Source: Ktedonobacter robiniae (GTDB taxonomy: Bacteria; Chloroflexota; Ktedonobacteria; Ktedonobacterales; Ktedonobacteraceae). Taken from it: DNA of 64,000 bases. Shown here piece by piece: positions 17,838-26,265 of this stretch. A program made the translations under genes and the position numbers. Every line of letters starts with the position of its first letter. Within the stretch, counting starts at the first letter, position 1. The notes under the pieces were generated by a model, which worked only from the letters and a program-made list of their open reading frames with translations, was not told the DNA's origin and searched no databases. The stretch covers positions 372,001-436,000 of the forward strand of contig NZ_BNJG01000003.1 in assembly GCF_016587375.1 (NCBI RefSeq), read 5' to 3'.

Positions 17838-19007
17838 TTACAAAAAGCGGTTCCCCTCATGGCCCAACGCCGCGAGATTGGCCTGCGCGCGCAGGACGCG
17901 TTTGCAGGTGGGGCAGAGATCCTGCCACCAGAGCGTATCCGTGGCCCGCTCCTCTACTGCTGGTGCATCTGGATGAGTTGCTCGCTTCTCGGGACTATCC
18001 ACACGCAGGGTATAGTTCTCGCCAACCTCATACAGCGTCTTCTTTAAGTCCTGCACAAAGCGCACCGGGGCAAATTCTTCCTGGCAGCGCGCACACTTCT
18101 GCATTGCGGTCCCTTCGCCTGTACGCCAGTACAGCTCGATCCCAACCGTAGCCGGGCGCTCAATAAGGTGGAAAAATTTGCCAAACGGGAGCGAGATCAG
18201 CCAGAGCACCACAACCGCTTCATGGACCAGGGAGATATACCAATAATATGCGCCTCCCAGCCAGGTACTATCAGCGGTAAGCGCCAGGCCAGTCACAGCG
18301 ATAGCCAGCAGCAAGGCCAGGGGCATAATATCGAAGCGGAAGCGCTGCACTGCGATCAAGGCCAGATCATGAAAGCGACGATGAAAGGCTAGCACCAGGC
18401 CGACCAGCAAGATCATCGCCGTTATATCCAGCGCATGAAAAATGAGAAAGGCCAGGAACGTATCGGCTGGTAAGGAGAAGAAAGGGAAACCAAAGACCCA
18501 GATCTGATAGAGGCCAGAGGCGGTCTGAGTAAAACGCAGCCAGCCAAAGGTCAAGGGGAAGGTAATTGCACAGGAGAGGATGACGCCCCAAAAGATACAC
18601 TGGTGTGTCAGCCAGCGATATAGACCACGCCTACGAATAAATTGTTGCGCGAACAAGTCGAACAGGGCGCCTGGTATCAGCATCGTATAGCGCCGAAAAT
18701 TGGCATAGGGGAGAAATAATTCCCAGCTACGCTTCCAGTAGCGTCCCGTCGGCGGGCGAAATAGCCAGAACGAATATTTATACGTCACCGCCGCGACCGC
18801 GAAAATAGTTGCCACAGCATAACCAATGAGCGCGGCATCAAACCAGTGGAAGCCTCGCGAGCCAAACGCGATAAGAAGCACCAGGACGACAGCCGCCAAC
18901 ACACCAAAGCAGACCGAACGTATCCGCAGACCGATCGGCTTGCGTCGTCGCCGAAGGTCCACGGATTTCCGCACTGGCCCAGGAGAAGGGATGGAGGTCT
19001 GAGCCAT
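17838..19007 (-). CDS. Membrane cytochrome-b-like subunit with C-terminal zinc ribbon
   Basis: 389 aa from the ATG at 19007 (AAGGA upstream); the frame opens earlier at 19064. About seven hydrophobic helices carry His residues suited to b-haem ligation, for example LIFHALDITAM, LAFHRRFHDL and SLVHEAVVV. A soluble tail (~300-389) has two CxxC pairs (CARCQEEF ... LCPTCKR), suggesting a zinc ribbon. It precedes the molybdoenzyme gene by 46 bp. The likely role is the quinol-facing membrane anchor of that complex, similar in position to NarI. Family assignment is tentative. Confidence 0.7.
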   Translation of the reverse strand: MAQTSIPSPGPVRKSVDLRRRRKPIGLRIRSVCFGVLAAVVLVLLIAFGSRGFHWFDAALIGYAVATIFAVAAVTYKYSFWLFRPPTGRYWKRSWELFLPYANFRRYTMLIPGALFDLFAQQFIRRRGLYRWLTHQCIFWGVILSCAITFPLTFGWLRFTQTASGLYQIWVFGFPFFSLPADTFLAFLIFHALDITAMILLVGLVLAFHRRFHDLALIAVQRFRFDIMPLALLLAIAVTGLALTADSTWLGGAYYWYISLVHEAVVVLWLISLPFGKFFHLIERPATVGIELYWRTGEGTAMQKCARCQEEFAPVRFVQDLKKTLYEVGENYTLRVDSPEKRATHPDAPAVEERATDTLWWQDLCPTCKRVLRAQANLAALGHEGNRFL

Positions 19008-19178
19008 ACAAGCATATCCTTTCGCCCAAAGAGAGAGCACTCTCATATGTAGCAAACAGAACAATATACATCGCTTAGCGATACAATATTGACACGCATG
19101 ATATCGCCTTCAAGGTGACAATATGCCCCCAGAGTCACGCTTCTCGCCTGGGCGAACAGGCATCAAATGATCTCACCA

Positions 19179-19296
19179 TGTAGGGTCCAAGCTAGCTTGG
19201 ACTGGAGGTCCACAGGCCGCCGCGTCCCCGAATGGGGAATACCCATTCGCAGAGGAGGTCGCTACGCTCGCAGTCCATGCCAGCAGAGACCCTACA
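19179..19296. repeat. Family II intergenic repeat, copy B
   Basis: Imperfect inverted ends (TGTAGGGTCCAAGCTAGCTT from 19179; right arm ~19272-19296 ending GAGACCCTACA). The inner GAGGTCGCTACGCTCGCAG matches copy A. It lies between the 5' end of the cytochrome-b-like gene and the 3' end of the P450 gene. An extra GACCCTACAT follows at about 19307. Confidence 0.75.
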
Positions 19297-19310
19297 GCTT
19301 GCAGTCGACC

Positions 19311-20684
19311 CTACATATAGCGGCGTACCACCATTTGCACATGCCTATCTGGTCGCAAGGTAAGTGACTTGCCTGGATCAGGTGTAATCTGTTGTCCTGG
19401 CACCAGTTCGAAGGTGACACGTTGGGCGAGGGTTGAAAGAAGAAGTTGTCCCTCCATCATGGCAAAGTAGTTGCCAATACAAATGCGCGGGCCCGCGCCA
19501 AAGGGGAGATAAGCATAGCGTGGAAGCTGCTTCTCACGCTCAGGTGTAAAGCGCTCAGGATCAAACTCAAAGGGGTGCGGGAAGTAGTCGGGACGATTAT
19601 GCATGACATAGGGCGCGATGAGAACCAGATCACCCTTATGCACCTGATAACCATCAATCACAATGTCCTTCAACGCGGCACGCCCCATAGCATACGCCGG
19701 CGGATACATACGCAACGTTTCTTTGAAGACTTGCTGGCTGTATGGCAACTTTGTGAGATCCGCATAGGTGGCTGCTCGTCCTCCCAACGCGCTCCGCGCC
19801 TCCTCTTGAAGCTTGCGGTATTGCTCAGGATGCTGGGCCAGCAGGTACCACGCCCAGGTCAGGGCCACAGCGGTCGTCTCATGCCCCGCGCCAAAAAGCG
19901 TCAGGCACTCGTCGATCAACTGCTCATTATCCATGGGCTTGCCCTCGTCGTCACGCGCCCGCAACAGGATCGAGAGAAAGTCGTTGCCCTCCTCCGCACT
20001 GGCACGCCGCTCCTCAATCATCTGTTGAATACGGCTTCGCAGCAGCGCAATCGCCTGGTGCGCCCGCTTATTCTGTGGTGTCGGCCAGTTATATGGAGTT
20101 GGAAGCAGGCGCGCCAGGCGGTGACCTACAAAATTGAGGGTCGTCGCCATCGCCGCACCAAGCTCATCGGTCTCTGTAAACACATCCACGTTGAAGAGCA
20201 CCTTGCCAATAATGCTCATGGTGATGGTGGTCATCTCTTCGTCGATATTGATCCGTGCGCCATCCTGCCAACGCTGCTGTACCTGCTCGCCATAGTACAC
20301 CATATTATCGGCATAGCTAGCGATGTGGCGTGGCTGGAAGGGCGGGGCCATAATCTTACGCTGGCGACGGTGGAAATCACCCTCGCTGGTAAAAATACCA
20401 TTACCAATCACCGGGCGAAAGACATTATGAATGGATTCGCCTTTATCGAAGTCATAGGCATGCTCCACCAGGATACTATGCACATGCTCAGCGGAGAAAA
20501 AGGCTGGCAGGGGAAAGGGCCCCATATGGAAGCCACTCACCGGACCCTGCTCACGCCACATGCGCATAAACAGATTCAGGCGATCCCGCTGATACTTGAA
20601 GAGGCTTCCCACGACGGGCGATTCTTTAATAAAGGGTATAGACTTTACGGTAGTTTTCTCTTGCGTTTCCAGTTCTGTGACCAT
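19311..20684 (-). CDS. Cytochrome P450
   Basis: 457 aa. The haem-thiolate loop FGAGPRICIG puts the axial ligand at Cys402. The I-helix oxygen-activation motif is FGAGHETTA, the K-helix is FKETLRMYPPA, and the meander PERFTPE is present. No membrane anchor is seen. The sequence resembles bacterial CYPs of the CYP102-haem-domain/CYP4-like fatty acid or terpene hydroxylase branch, as a standalone domain. No ferredoxin or reductase gene is adjacent. The substrate is unknown. Confidence 0.95.
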   Translation of the reverse strand: MVTELETQEKTTVKSIPFIKESPVVGSLFKYQRDRLNLFMRMWREQGPVSGFHMGPFPLPAFFSAEHVHSILVEHAYDFDKGESIHNVFRPVIGNGIFTSEGDFHRRQRKIMAPPFQPRHIASYADNMVYYGEQVQQRWQDGARINIDEEMTTITMSIIGKVLFNVDVFTETDELGAAMATTLNFVGHRLARLLPTPYNWPTPQNKRAHQAIALLRSRIQQMIEERRASAEEGNDFLSILLRARDDEGKPMDNEQLIDECLTLFGAGHETTAVALTWAWYLLAQHPEQYRKLQEEARSALGGRAATYADLTKLPYSQQVFKETLRMYPPAYAMGRAALKDIVIDGYQVHKGDLVLIAPYVMHNRPDYFPHPFEFDPERFTPEREKQLPRYAYLPFGAGPRICIGNYFAMMEGQLLLSTLAQRVTFELVPGQQITPDPGKSLTLRPDRHVQMVVRRYM

Positions 20685-20796
20685 AATCTCTCTGCCTCAC
20701 TTCCTGGGTATATATCTATCACTTCTTCCCAGGATGTTCATTTCATTCATACAATTTTTTCTACCTCTATTTAATCACAGAACGGCCGCATGTGCT

Positions 20797-21342
20797 TCAG
20801 CGAGGGGTAATTTCAAAGCGCCAGATTGGGATATCACGCCATTCCCAGGGTATATTCACAATCTCCTCGAGGGTGGAGGTACCGCACCAATAGCGAATCC
20901 CATACATGGTCGCCCTGTGGCCAATTACGACGATTGTTTTCCCGTCATATCCACGCGTTACATCCTGGAGAAAGGCTCCCACGCGTTGGGCGGCCATAGA
21001 GACGCTCTCGCCACCTGGGAAAGGCTCTGTGATGCGCCGTGGGAACTCCCCCTCCACCTGCTCCCTGGGATACTGCGTCATCTCGCCATAGTCAAACTCG
21101 CGCAGGCGTGCATCGGGCATCACAGGCAAACCACGCTCGCCAAAGAGAAGATGCGCCGTTACAACCGCGCGTTGCAGATCGGAACAGAAAACAGCGTCAA
21201 TCTTCTCACTCGCATGGTGCTTTCCCAGTTCAACCGCCTGCTGCCTCCCCAATGCAGAGAGCGGCACATCCGCGTGTCCCGAGGCCCGCCCCGCCTCGTT
21301 GTCCACGCTCGTCGAATGAGGTGAATAAAAGAGCGTCAACAT
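20797..21342 (-). CDS. Histidine phosphatase-like protein with altered RHG motif
   Basis: 181 aa, phosphoglycerate-mutase-like fold. The usual N-terminal RHG is replaced by SPHSTS: the catalytic His is kept but the preceding Arg is Pro. Other active-site features remain: the second Arg in CSDLQRA, the acid in LREFDYGEM and the second His in IGHRATMY. It could be a phosphatase with altered kinetics or a non-phosphatase relative. It follows the P450 gene on the same strand (112-bp gap). Confidence 0.82.
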   Translation of the reverse strand: MLTLFYSPHSTSVDNEAGRASGHADVPLSALGRQQAVELGKHHASEKIDAVFCSDLQRAVVTAHLLFGERGLPVMPDARLREFDYGEMTQYPREQVEGEFPRRITEPFPGGESVSMAAQRVGAFLQDVTRGYDGKTIVVIGHRATMYGIRYWCGTSTLEEIVNIPWEWRDIPIWRFEITPR

Positions 21343-21438
21343 TTATGCTTCCTTCCTTGCCTTTTACAATTCTTTTGTATGCACGTTATAGCACAAATTG
21401 TAGGAGGCATGCAGGGCTTCCTCCTTTAGCGGATATTT

Positions 21439-22134
21439 TTACTGGCGCGAGAAAGGGAGCGCCCATTTCCAGACGCAGAAGACAAAGATTGCGCTTCCCA
21501 GGATGACAAACAGGTGGAAGATCTCGTGGAAGCCAAAGACGCGTGGGGAGGGGTTGGGCCAGCGCAGAGCATAGACAATTGCACCCAGCGTGTAGGAGAC
21601 CCCGCCAAGAATCATGGTTACCACAAACGTCCAGGAGAGCGCGCTTAGAAAGGCGGGAAAGGCCAGGAGCGCGACCCAGCCCATGATAATGTAGAGCACG
21701 GTCCCAATCCAGCGTGGCAGGCGCAGGGTATAGGGCACTACCGTAAAGGCCAGACCCAGAAACGCGAGCGTCCAGATCGTCCCAAGCAGGGCGATACGTA
21801 TCCAGCCGCTGAGAATATTGAAGCAGAGTGGAGTATAGGTGCCCGCGATCAGGACAAAGATATTGGAGTGATCGATAGCACGAAGCACATGGCGTGTACC
21901 AGGCTTCCAGGTTCCGATATGATAAAAGGCGCTTACGGTATACAATTCCATCATACTCAAACCAAAGACGAGCAGCGAAATTAGGCGTGGCACATCCGAA
22001 CGGCTGAGCCAACAAAAGAGAAACGTTAAAACAAGGGCGGCAAAGGCTGCCAGCGCGTGTGACCAGCCTCGCAACAACGGTTTGATGACCTTTTGTATCT
22101 CTTGCTCCAACGACGATACTTGTTCCTGAACCAT
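21439..22134 (-). CDS. Hemolysin III / PAQR-family membrane protein
   Basis: 231 aa with seven predicted helices. Diagnostic residues include the Ser and His in VSAFYHIG, the Asp in RAIDHSNIFVLIAGTYTP, and the late FGFHEIFHLFV, which together form the putative metal site of PAQR/TrhA proteins. Members have been linked to membrane fluidity control and ceramidase-like hydrolysis; the precise reaction here is unknown. It is divergent from the GH13 gene. Confidence 0.92.
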   Translation of the reverse strand: MVQEQVSSLEQEIQKVIKPLLRGWSHALAAFAALVLTFLFCWLSRSDVPRLISLLVFGLSMMELYTVSAFYHIGTWKPGTRHVLRAIDHSNIFVLIAGTYTPLCFNILSGWIRIALLGTIWTLAFLGLAFTVVPYTLRLPRWIGTVLYIIMGWVALLAFPAFLSALSWTFVVTMILGGVSYTLGAIVYALRWPNPSPRVFGFHEIFHLFVILGSAIFVFCVWKWALPFSRQ

Positions 22135-22203
22135 GTTATTAGCACATCCTTATGTTCTATCTTCTACGTATGTAACCAGATATACAAGCTATTGGTTTGC
22201 CCC

Positions 22204-22278
22204 CTCGCGCCTGCGGCGCTCATTCGGTTATATGGTGTGCCCAGGCAGCCTGCGACTGCCTGGGCACACCACATAACC
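22204..22278. repeat. Family I motif plus long hairpin, copy 2
   Basis: Motif CTCGCGCCTGCGGCGCTCAT (22204-22223) then, after 2 nt, a 23-bp stem with one mismatch (22226-22248 / 22256-22278). It lies between divergent genes, so it does not follow any gene's 3' end and is hard to explain as a terminator. Confidence 0.85.
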
Positions 22279-22368
22279 ACTTGTCTTATTAGAGCAACTT
22301 CTCGTGGTGAGAGTTTCACGAGAGCGTGCAAGAGGAATAGGAGACCCGCACAAACACGCGGTTCTGGG

Positions 22369-22397
22369 TTGACATTCCCGCGTTTCTTGTATATAGT
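22369..22397 (+). promoter_or_regulatory. GH13 gene promoter
   Basis: TTGACA (22369-22374), 17-bp spacer, TATAGT (22392-22397), about 70 bp before the chosen start codon. Confidence 0.75.
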
Positions 22398-22466
22398 TTA
22401 TCTGTCAATTGTTGGATGATCAACAAACATATGTTGTTAAATATAGATCTCAAGGAACGCAGCGTT

Positions 22467-24392
22467 ATGCCTGATCTGACCAAGCAAGTAACGAACAAAA
22501 CACCGCCAATGCCGGCGGTAACAGAAATGACCGATAATATTACCTCCGCCCCCGGAGATTTACCTGTCCCTGAGATTGAAGCTCGCATTCTCGCTCAGCA
22601 GAACCAGTTTCGCCATGACAATATTCTCATTCCTTCTGCTCCCCAGGCGGGTCAAGCTGTGGAGATCTGGGCAACGAGTGGTGAAAATCATCCCCTGGAG
22701 CGCGGCGTCCTCTTCTACACCACAGATGGAAGTCTGCCAGATACCTCCTCAATGACCTTGCCACTGGAAAAGGTACGCGTCGATTGGGAGACGCAAACTG
22801 GCTACCTCACACGCTGGCGGGCCATTCTTCCCGCGCAGGCTGCACACACCATTGTCCGCTACCGCATTGGCGGCTGGTATCGCCATTCATATCAGGAAAA
22901 GCCAGATGTCTGGGCACAAGATGGGCAGGGGCACTGGTACCGCCAGCGGGGTCCACTCGCCGTCACTACCTTCGCCTATACCGTTGAGTCGGAAGCACCT
23001 CATTTTCCACAATGGACCCAGGATGGCATTATTTATCAGATCTTTGTGGATCGTTTTCGCACCAGCGAACCAGGTGGCGCCTTCCAGCATAATCCTGATC
23101 TCCAGGCGCTGCATGGTGGAACGCTACAGGGTGTCATCGACGCTCTGCCCTATCTAGCGGATCTAGGCGTCACCTGTCTCTGGCTCTCACCAATTCACCA
23201 GGCCGAGACCTATCATCGTTATGATGGGATAGATTTTAATACCGTCGATCCCAGGCTGGGCACAAATGAGGATGTCAAAGAGCTGACGCAACGTGCCCAT
23301 GCTCAGGGGATGCGTGTTATCCTGGATTTTGTTCCCAGCCACGTCTCCTGGCATCATCCCGCCTTCCTTGAGGCTCAGCAGAATCAGGATGCGGAATCAG
23401 CCGACTGGTTTACCTTCTACGCCTGGCCTGACAACTATCGTAGCTTCCTCGACATGGTTCCCTCGCTTCCCTCTTTTAGCACCGATAGTCGGGGTGCTCG
23501 CCGCTATATTTTTGAGAGTGCCGTCACATGGTTAAAGGACTACGGAATAGACGGTTTTCGCCTCGATCATGCGATTGGACATAGCATGGATTTCTGGACC
23601 GAGTTCCGCCAGGTCACACGCATGGTCGCGCCTGAATCTATCACGGTAGGCGAGGTGACGGATACACCTGATAGCATGGCTCGCTTCCATGGTAAACTGG
23701 ATGGGCTGCTCGATTTCCCCCTGGCCTCTGCCTTGCGCCACACCTTTGGAATCAAAGATTGGAATGTCCAGAGGCTCGATACATTCCTCTATAGCTATGA
23801 ACAATTTATGACACAGGCGCCAGAGCGTGTGAGCTTCCTGGATAACCATGACATGAACCGCTTCCTCTTTGTAGCCAACCAGGATATCCAACGCCTCAAA
23901 ATGGCGGCTCTCTGCCAGTTTACCCTGACCGCAACACCTGTCATCTACTATGGAACTGAGGTTGGGATGTCTCATTCCGTAGACATTGGAACGGTGGCTG
24001 GTGGTGATGCCCTCGTTCGCCAGGATATGCCCTGGGCCACAGAACAATGGAACCAGGATCTGCTCTCCTTCTATCGCTCACTTATTCAGATAAGGAAGAC
24101 CTTCCCAGTTCTGCGGCAGGGAAAACGTCGTACCATGTACCTGGATGTAGCTCAGAAAACCTATGCCTATGCCCAAACATCGAGTGATATAGATGCACTG
24201 ATCTATGGCGATATCCTGGTGACCTTCAACCTGAGTAATACACAACAGATCTTGCTTCTTCCCAAGCCTGGCAAGGCTCGCGAATATACATGCCTCCTGG
24301 CAACGCGCGGACAGGTAAACGCACGCCTCACTGAACAAGGCATCGAGATTGCCCTGCCGCCACAGAGCGGAGCGGCTTTCACAACATTGTAG
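22467..24392 (+). CDS. GH13 family glycosidase (alpha-amylase/neopullulanase-like)
   Basis: 641 aa. The ATG at 22467 is chosen because AAGGAA lies 9 nt upstream; the frame opens at 22416. A starch-binding-like beta domain (~40-185) precedes the catalytic barrel. The catalytic triad is Asp367 (DGFRLDHAIGH), Glu396 (ITVGEVTDTPD) and Asp459 (SFLDNHDMNRF). No signal peptide is seen, so it should act inside the cell on maltodextrins or branched glucans such as glycogen products. It carries its own promoter and is not part of an obvious sugar operon. Confidence 0.93.
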   Translation: MPDLTKQVTNKTPPMPAVTEMTDNITSAPGDLPVPEIEARILAQQNQFRHDNILIPSAPQAGQAVEIWATSGENHPLERGVLFYTTDGSLPDTSSMTLPLEKVRVDWETQTGYLTRWRAILPAQAAHTIVRYRIGGWYRHSYQEKPDVWAQDGQGHWYRQRGPLAVTTFAYTVESEAPHFPQWTQDGIIYQIFVDRFRTSEPGGAFQHNPDLQALHGGTLQGVIDALPYLADLGVTCLWLSPIHQAETYHRYDGIDFNTVDPRLGTNEDVKELTQRAHAQGMRVILDFVPSHVSWHHPAFLEAQQNQDAESADWFTFYAWPDNYRSFLDMVPSLPSFSTDSRGARRYIFESAVTWLKDYGIDGFRLDHAIGHSMDFWTEFRQVTRMVAPESITVGEVTDTPDSMARFHGKLDGLLDFPLASALRHTFGIKDWNVQRLDTFLYSYEQFMTQAPERVSFLDNHDMNRFLFVANQDIQRLKMAALCQFTLTATPVIYYGTEVGMSHSVDIGTVAGGDALVRQDMPWATEQWNQDLLSFYRSLIQIRKTFPVLRQGKRRTMYLDVAQKTYAYAQTSSDIDALIYGDILVTFNLSNTQQILLLPKPGKAREYTCLLATRGQVNARLTEQGIEIALPPQSGAAFTTL

Positions 24393-24488
24393 GATCCAGG
24401 CTAGCTTGGGCTCGTCCAGTCCGCAGGTCAATACCTTAGGTACGGGAAGGTCGCTTCGCTCGGAGTCCAAGCCAACCTGGACCCTACA
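24389..24488. repeat. Family II intergenic repeat, copy C
   Basis: Inverted ends (TGTAGGATCCAGGCTAGCTT... from 24389; right arm 24464-24488 ending TGGACCCTACA) enclose GGTCGCTTCGCTCGGAG, as in copies A and B. It abuts the GH13 stop. The rest of the gap to 24596 holds a short CCCCCGAATGGGGG palindrome and no gene. Confidence 0.75.
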
Positions 24489-24595
24489 TGTTATTACGAC
24501 TCATTTACTACTTCTCCGAACACCCTGAGCGCGAAGCGCTAGACACGCTAGTGGCGCTGCGCCCCCGAATGGGGGTTGGGTTTCGGAATAAGATC

Positions 24596-25138
24596 TTAGT
24601 ATGTTGGAGGTTTGACGGTGACGTGCCCGGTCAGTACCGCTACCTGGTTGACATGGAGCAGTAGAGTAGGATCCACTGCCCCACTTATCTGTAAGACTGC
24701 GCCCTGATGAATATCTTTGAGGCTGCCTAACGCGATGGGCGTCGATGTGGGAAGCCATTGCATGCGAATAATTTGCCCTGTGCGCATGTAGGAGAGATCG
24801 TTCTGGCGTATAAGCAGGGTCGCATAGATAAAATAGTCAAAATTATCGTACTTTGGCCTGCGGTCGATGACCTGGGTCTTCGTCACCTCGCAATAGATTT
24901 TGACAGGCATATCAGGAGTGACGCTGGCGGTAGGGGTAGGCGTCGTCTTCATCTGGGTTGGTGTGGCGGTCGGCGTAACAAAGGTTGCCAGGGGACCCAT
25001 CTGGGTTGTACCATCGATGAGTGCTTGCTGCGTGCGATTCCAGGGTACATACAGTACCCAGGCAAGCAGCGCAACCATCCCAATCAGGATGCAGATACTC
25101 ACTAGCGGTTGCCACCACCTATGTTGCGGACTTTTCAC
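24596..25138 (-). CDS. Membrane-anchored protein of unknown function
   Basis: 180 aa. An N-terminal helix (~12-33, LVSICILIGMVALLAWVLYV) is followed by a Thr/Pro-rich linker (~52-78, PTATPTQMKTTPTPTAS) and a ~100-residue soluble domain (YCEVTKTQVID... VLTGHVTVKPP). Topology suggests a domain displayed outside the cell through a flexible stalk. No family recognised. It is convergent with the GH13 gene. Confidence 0.75.
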   Translation of the reverse strand: MKSPQHRWWQPLVSICILIGMVALLAWVLYVPWNRTQQALIDGTTQMGPLATFVTPTATPTQMKTTPTPTASVTPDMPVKIYCEVTKTQVIDRRPKYDNFDYFIYATLLIRQNDLSYMRTGQIIRMQWLPTSTPIALGSLKDIHQGAVLQISGAVDPTLLLHVNQVAVLTGHVTVKPPTY

Positions 25139-25355
25139 ACTAATTTACTTCCTCTCAATACCTCTGGCAAGTAGATTTTGTCTCCCCATATATTCGCCCA
25201 TTGACTACTCTCTCTGGTGCCGGAATATAGCACAGGCAGGGCGAAAATGCAACCAGGTTGAGAGAAGAGGCAGTGTTGTGCAGCTTTTTTGTCGCTTTAT
25301 AATGCAAGTGATCACCGCTTTCGAGCTAGCCAGGCTCATCGTAGGTATCTAGAGT

Positions 25356-25411
25356 CGCGTCTATGCGCTTCATAAATACATCGTTGTACGATACGTAACG
25401 CGTCTATGCGC
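25356..25411 (+). promoter_or_regulatory. Direct repeats upstream of the rhodopsin gene
   Basis: CGCGTCTATGCGC occurs twice, at 25356-25368 and 25399-25411, 43 bp apart start to start (four helical turns). ATCGTTGTACGAT lies between them. The second copy abuts the AAAGGAG ribosome site. A regulator-binding role is plausible but untested. Confidence 0.55.
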
Positions 25412-25425
25412 AAAGGAGAAGATCT

Positions 25426-26154
25426 ATGGATTCTGCTACAGTGACCGTCTTATGGGTCACATCGCTCATCATGATCCTTTGTACACTCGTCTTTACCTAC
25501 CGCTCATTTCGCGCGCGTATCGAAATCAAACACTTTTACTACCTTACCGCCCTGATTACGTTGATAGCAGCCACCCTATATATGACTATGGCCAGCGGTT
25601 ATGGTGGCATCGGGCTGAATGGGAAGGTCATCCTCTTTGGCCGCTACATTGACTGGGTCATTACGACGCCGCTCCTACTCATGAACCTGGCCTTGATTGC
25701 CTTACCACGTAATTTCCCCAGTCGCTTTGCTGTCATCGGCACCATGATTGCTGCCGATGTATATATGATTGTTTCAGGACTGGGTGCCTCGCTTATTCGC
25801 AGCAACTTCCGCTGGGCGTTCTTTGCTGTAAGTTGTGCGGGCTTCCTGGCCGTACTCTACTTTATTATAGTCAAACTTACTCCAGAAGCAAATGTACGCA
25901 GCGGGCCAGTGCAGCGCCACTATAGTACACTGGCGATTATGCTCATCGCGCTCTGGGTCTGTTACCCCATCGTCTGGATCCTGGGTACCGAGGGCTTCGG
26001 CATCATCTCTCTCTTGCCTGAGGTCATTCTCTACGCGATTCTCGACGTCCTGGCCAAGGGTGCCTTCGGCTTCGTACTTCTGAGCAAACCTGGCGTCCTC
26101 CTCGAAGCAGAGCGCGAGACTGCTCCTATCAACAGCGTAGCCGCGCAGTGGTAA
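25426..26154 (+). CDS. Microbial rhodopsin, bacteriorhodopsin-like, Asn at the proton-donor position
   Basis: 242 aa, seven helices. Helix G has retinal Lys211 and counterion Asp207 (LDVLAKGAFGF). Helix C reads RYIDWVITTPLLLMN: Arg73, Asp76 and Thr80 match bR Arg82/Asp85/Thr89, but bR donor Asp96 is Asn87. Helix F keeps the retinal-pocket residues (LWVCYPIVW). Glu189 and Glu199 match the proton-release pair Glu194/Glu204. Helix D keeps an Asp (AADVYMI), and bR Met145 in helix E appears to be Phe. This is closer to haloarchaeal bR than to proteorhodopsin. It could be a slow proton pump or a photosensor. No transducer or retinal-synthesis gene is adjacent. Confidence 0.93.
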   Translation: MDSATVTVLWVTSLIMILCTLVFTYRSFRARIEIKHFYYLTALITLIAATLYMTMASGYGGIGLNGKVILFGRYIDWVITTPLLLMNLALIALPRNFPSRFAVIGTMIAADVYMIVSGLGASLIRSNFRWAFFAVSCAGFLAVLYFIIVKLTPEANVRSGPVQRHYSTLAIMLIALWVCYPIVWILGTEGFGIISLLPEVILYAILDVLAKGAFGFVLLSKPGVLLEAERETAPINSVAAQW

Positions 26155-26168
26155 CAAACATATTGTGC

Positions 26169-26239
26169 GCAGGCACTACGCGCCATAGAAAAGAGAGAGG
26201 ACTTTGCCCTCTCTCTTTTCTATGGCGCGTAGTGCCTGC
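26169..26239. terminator. Perfect 32-bp hairpin between convergent genes
   Basis: Arms 26169-26200 and 26208-26239, 7-nt loop, no mismatch. It lies between the rhodopsin stop and the SDR stop. The A/G-rich apex (AAGAGAGAGG / CCTCTCTCTT) is flanked by a GC-rich base. The longest perfect stem in the window. Confidence 0.8.
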
Positions 26240-26265
26240 GGTGCCCAAAGATATGCGAAGAAACT

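Noticed and set aside
19446..20774. 442-aa plus-strand open frame
   Set aside because: Fully antisense to the P450 gene with its conserved motifs; composition is that of a shadow frame.
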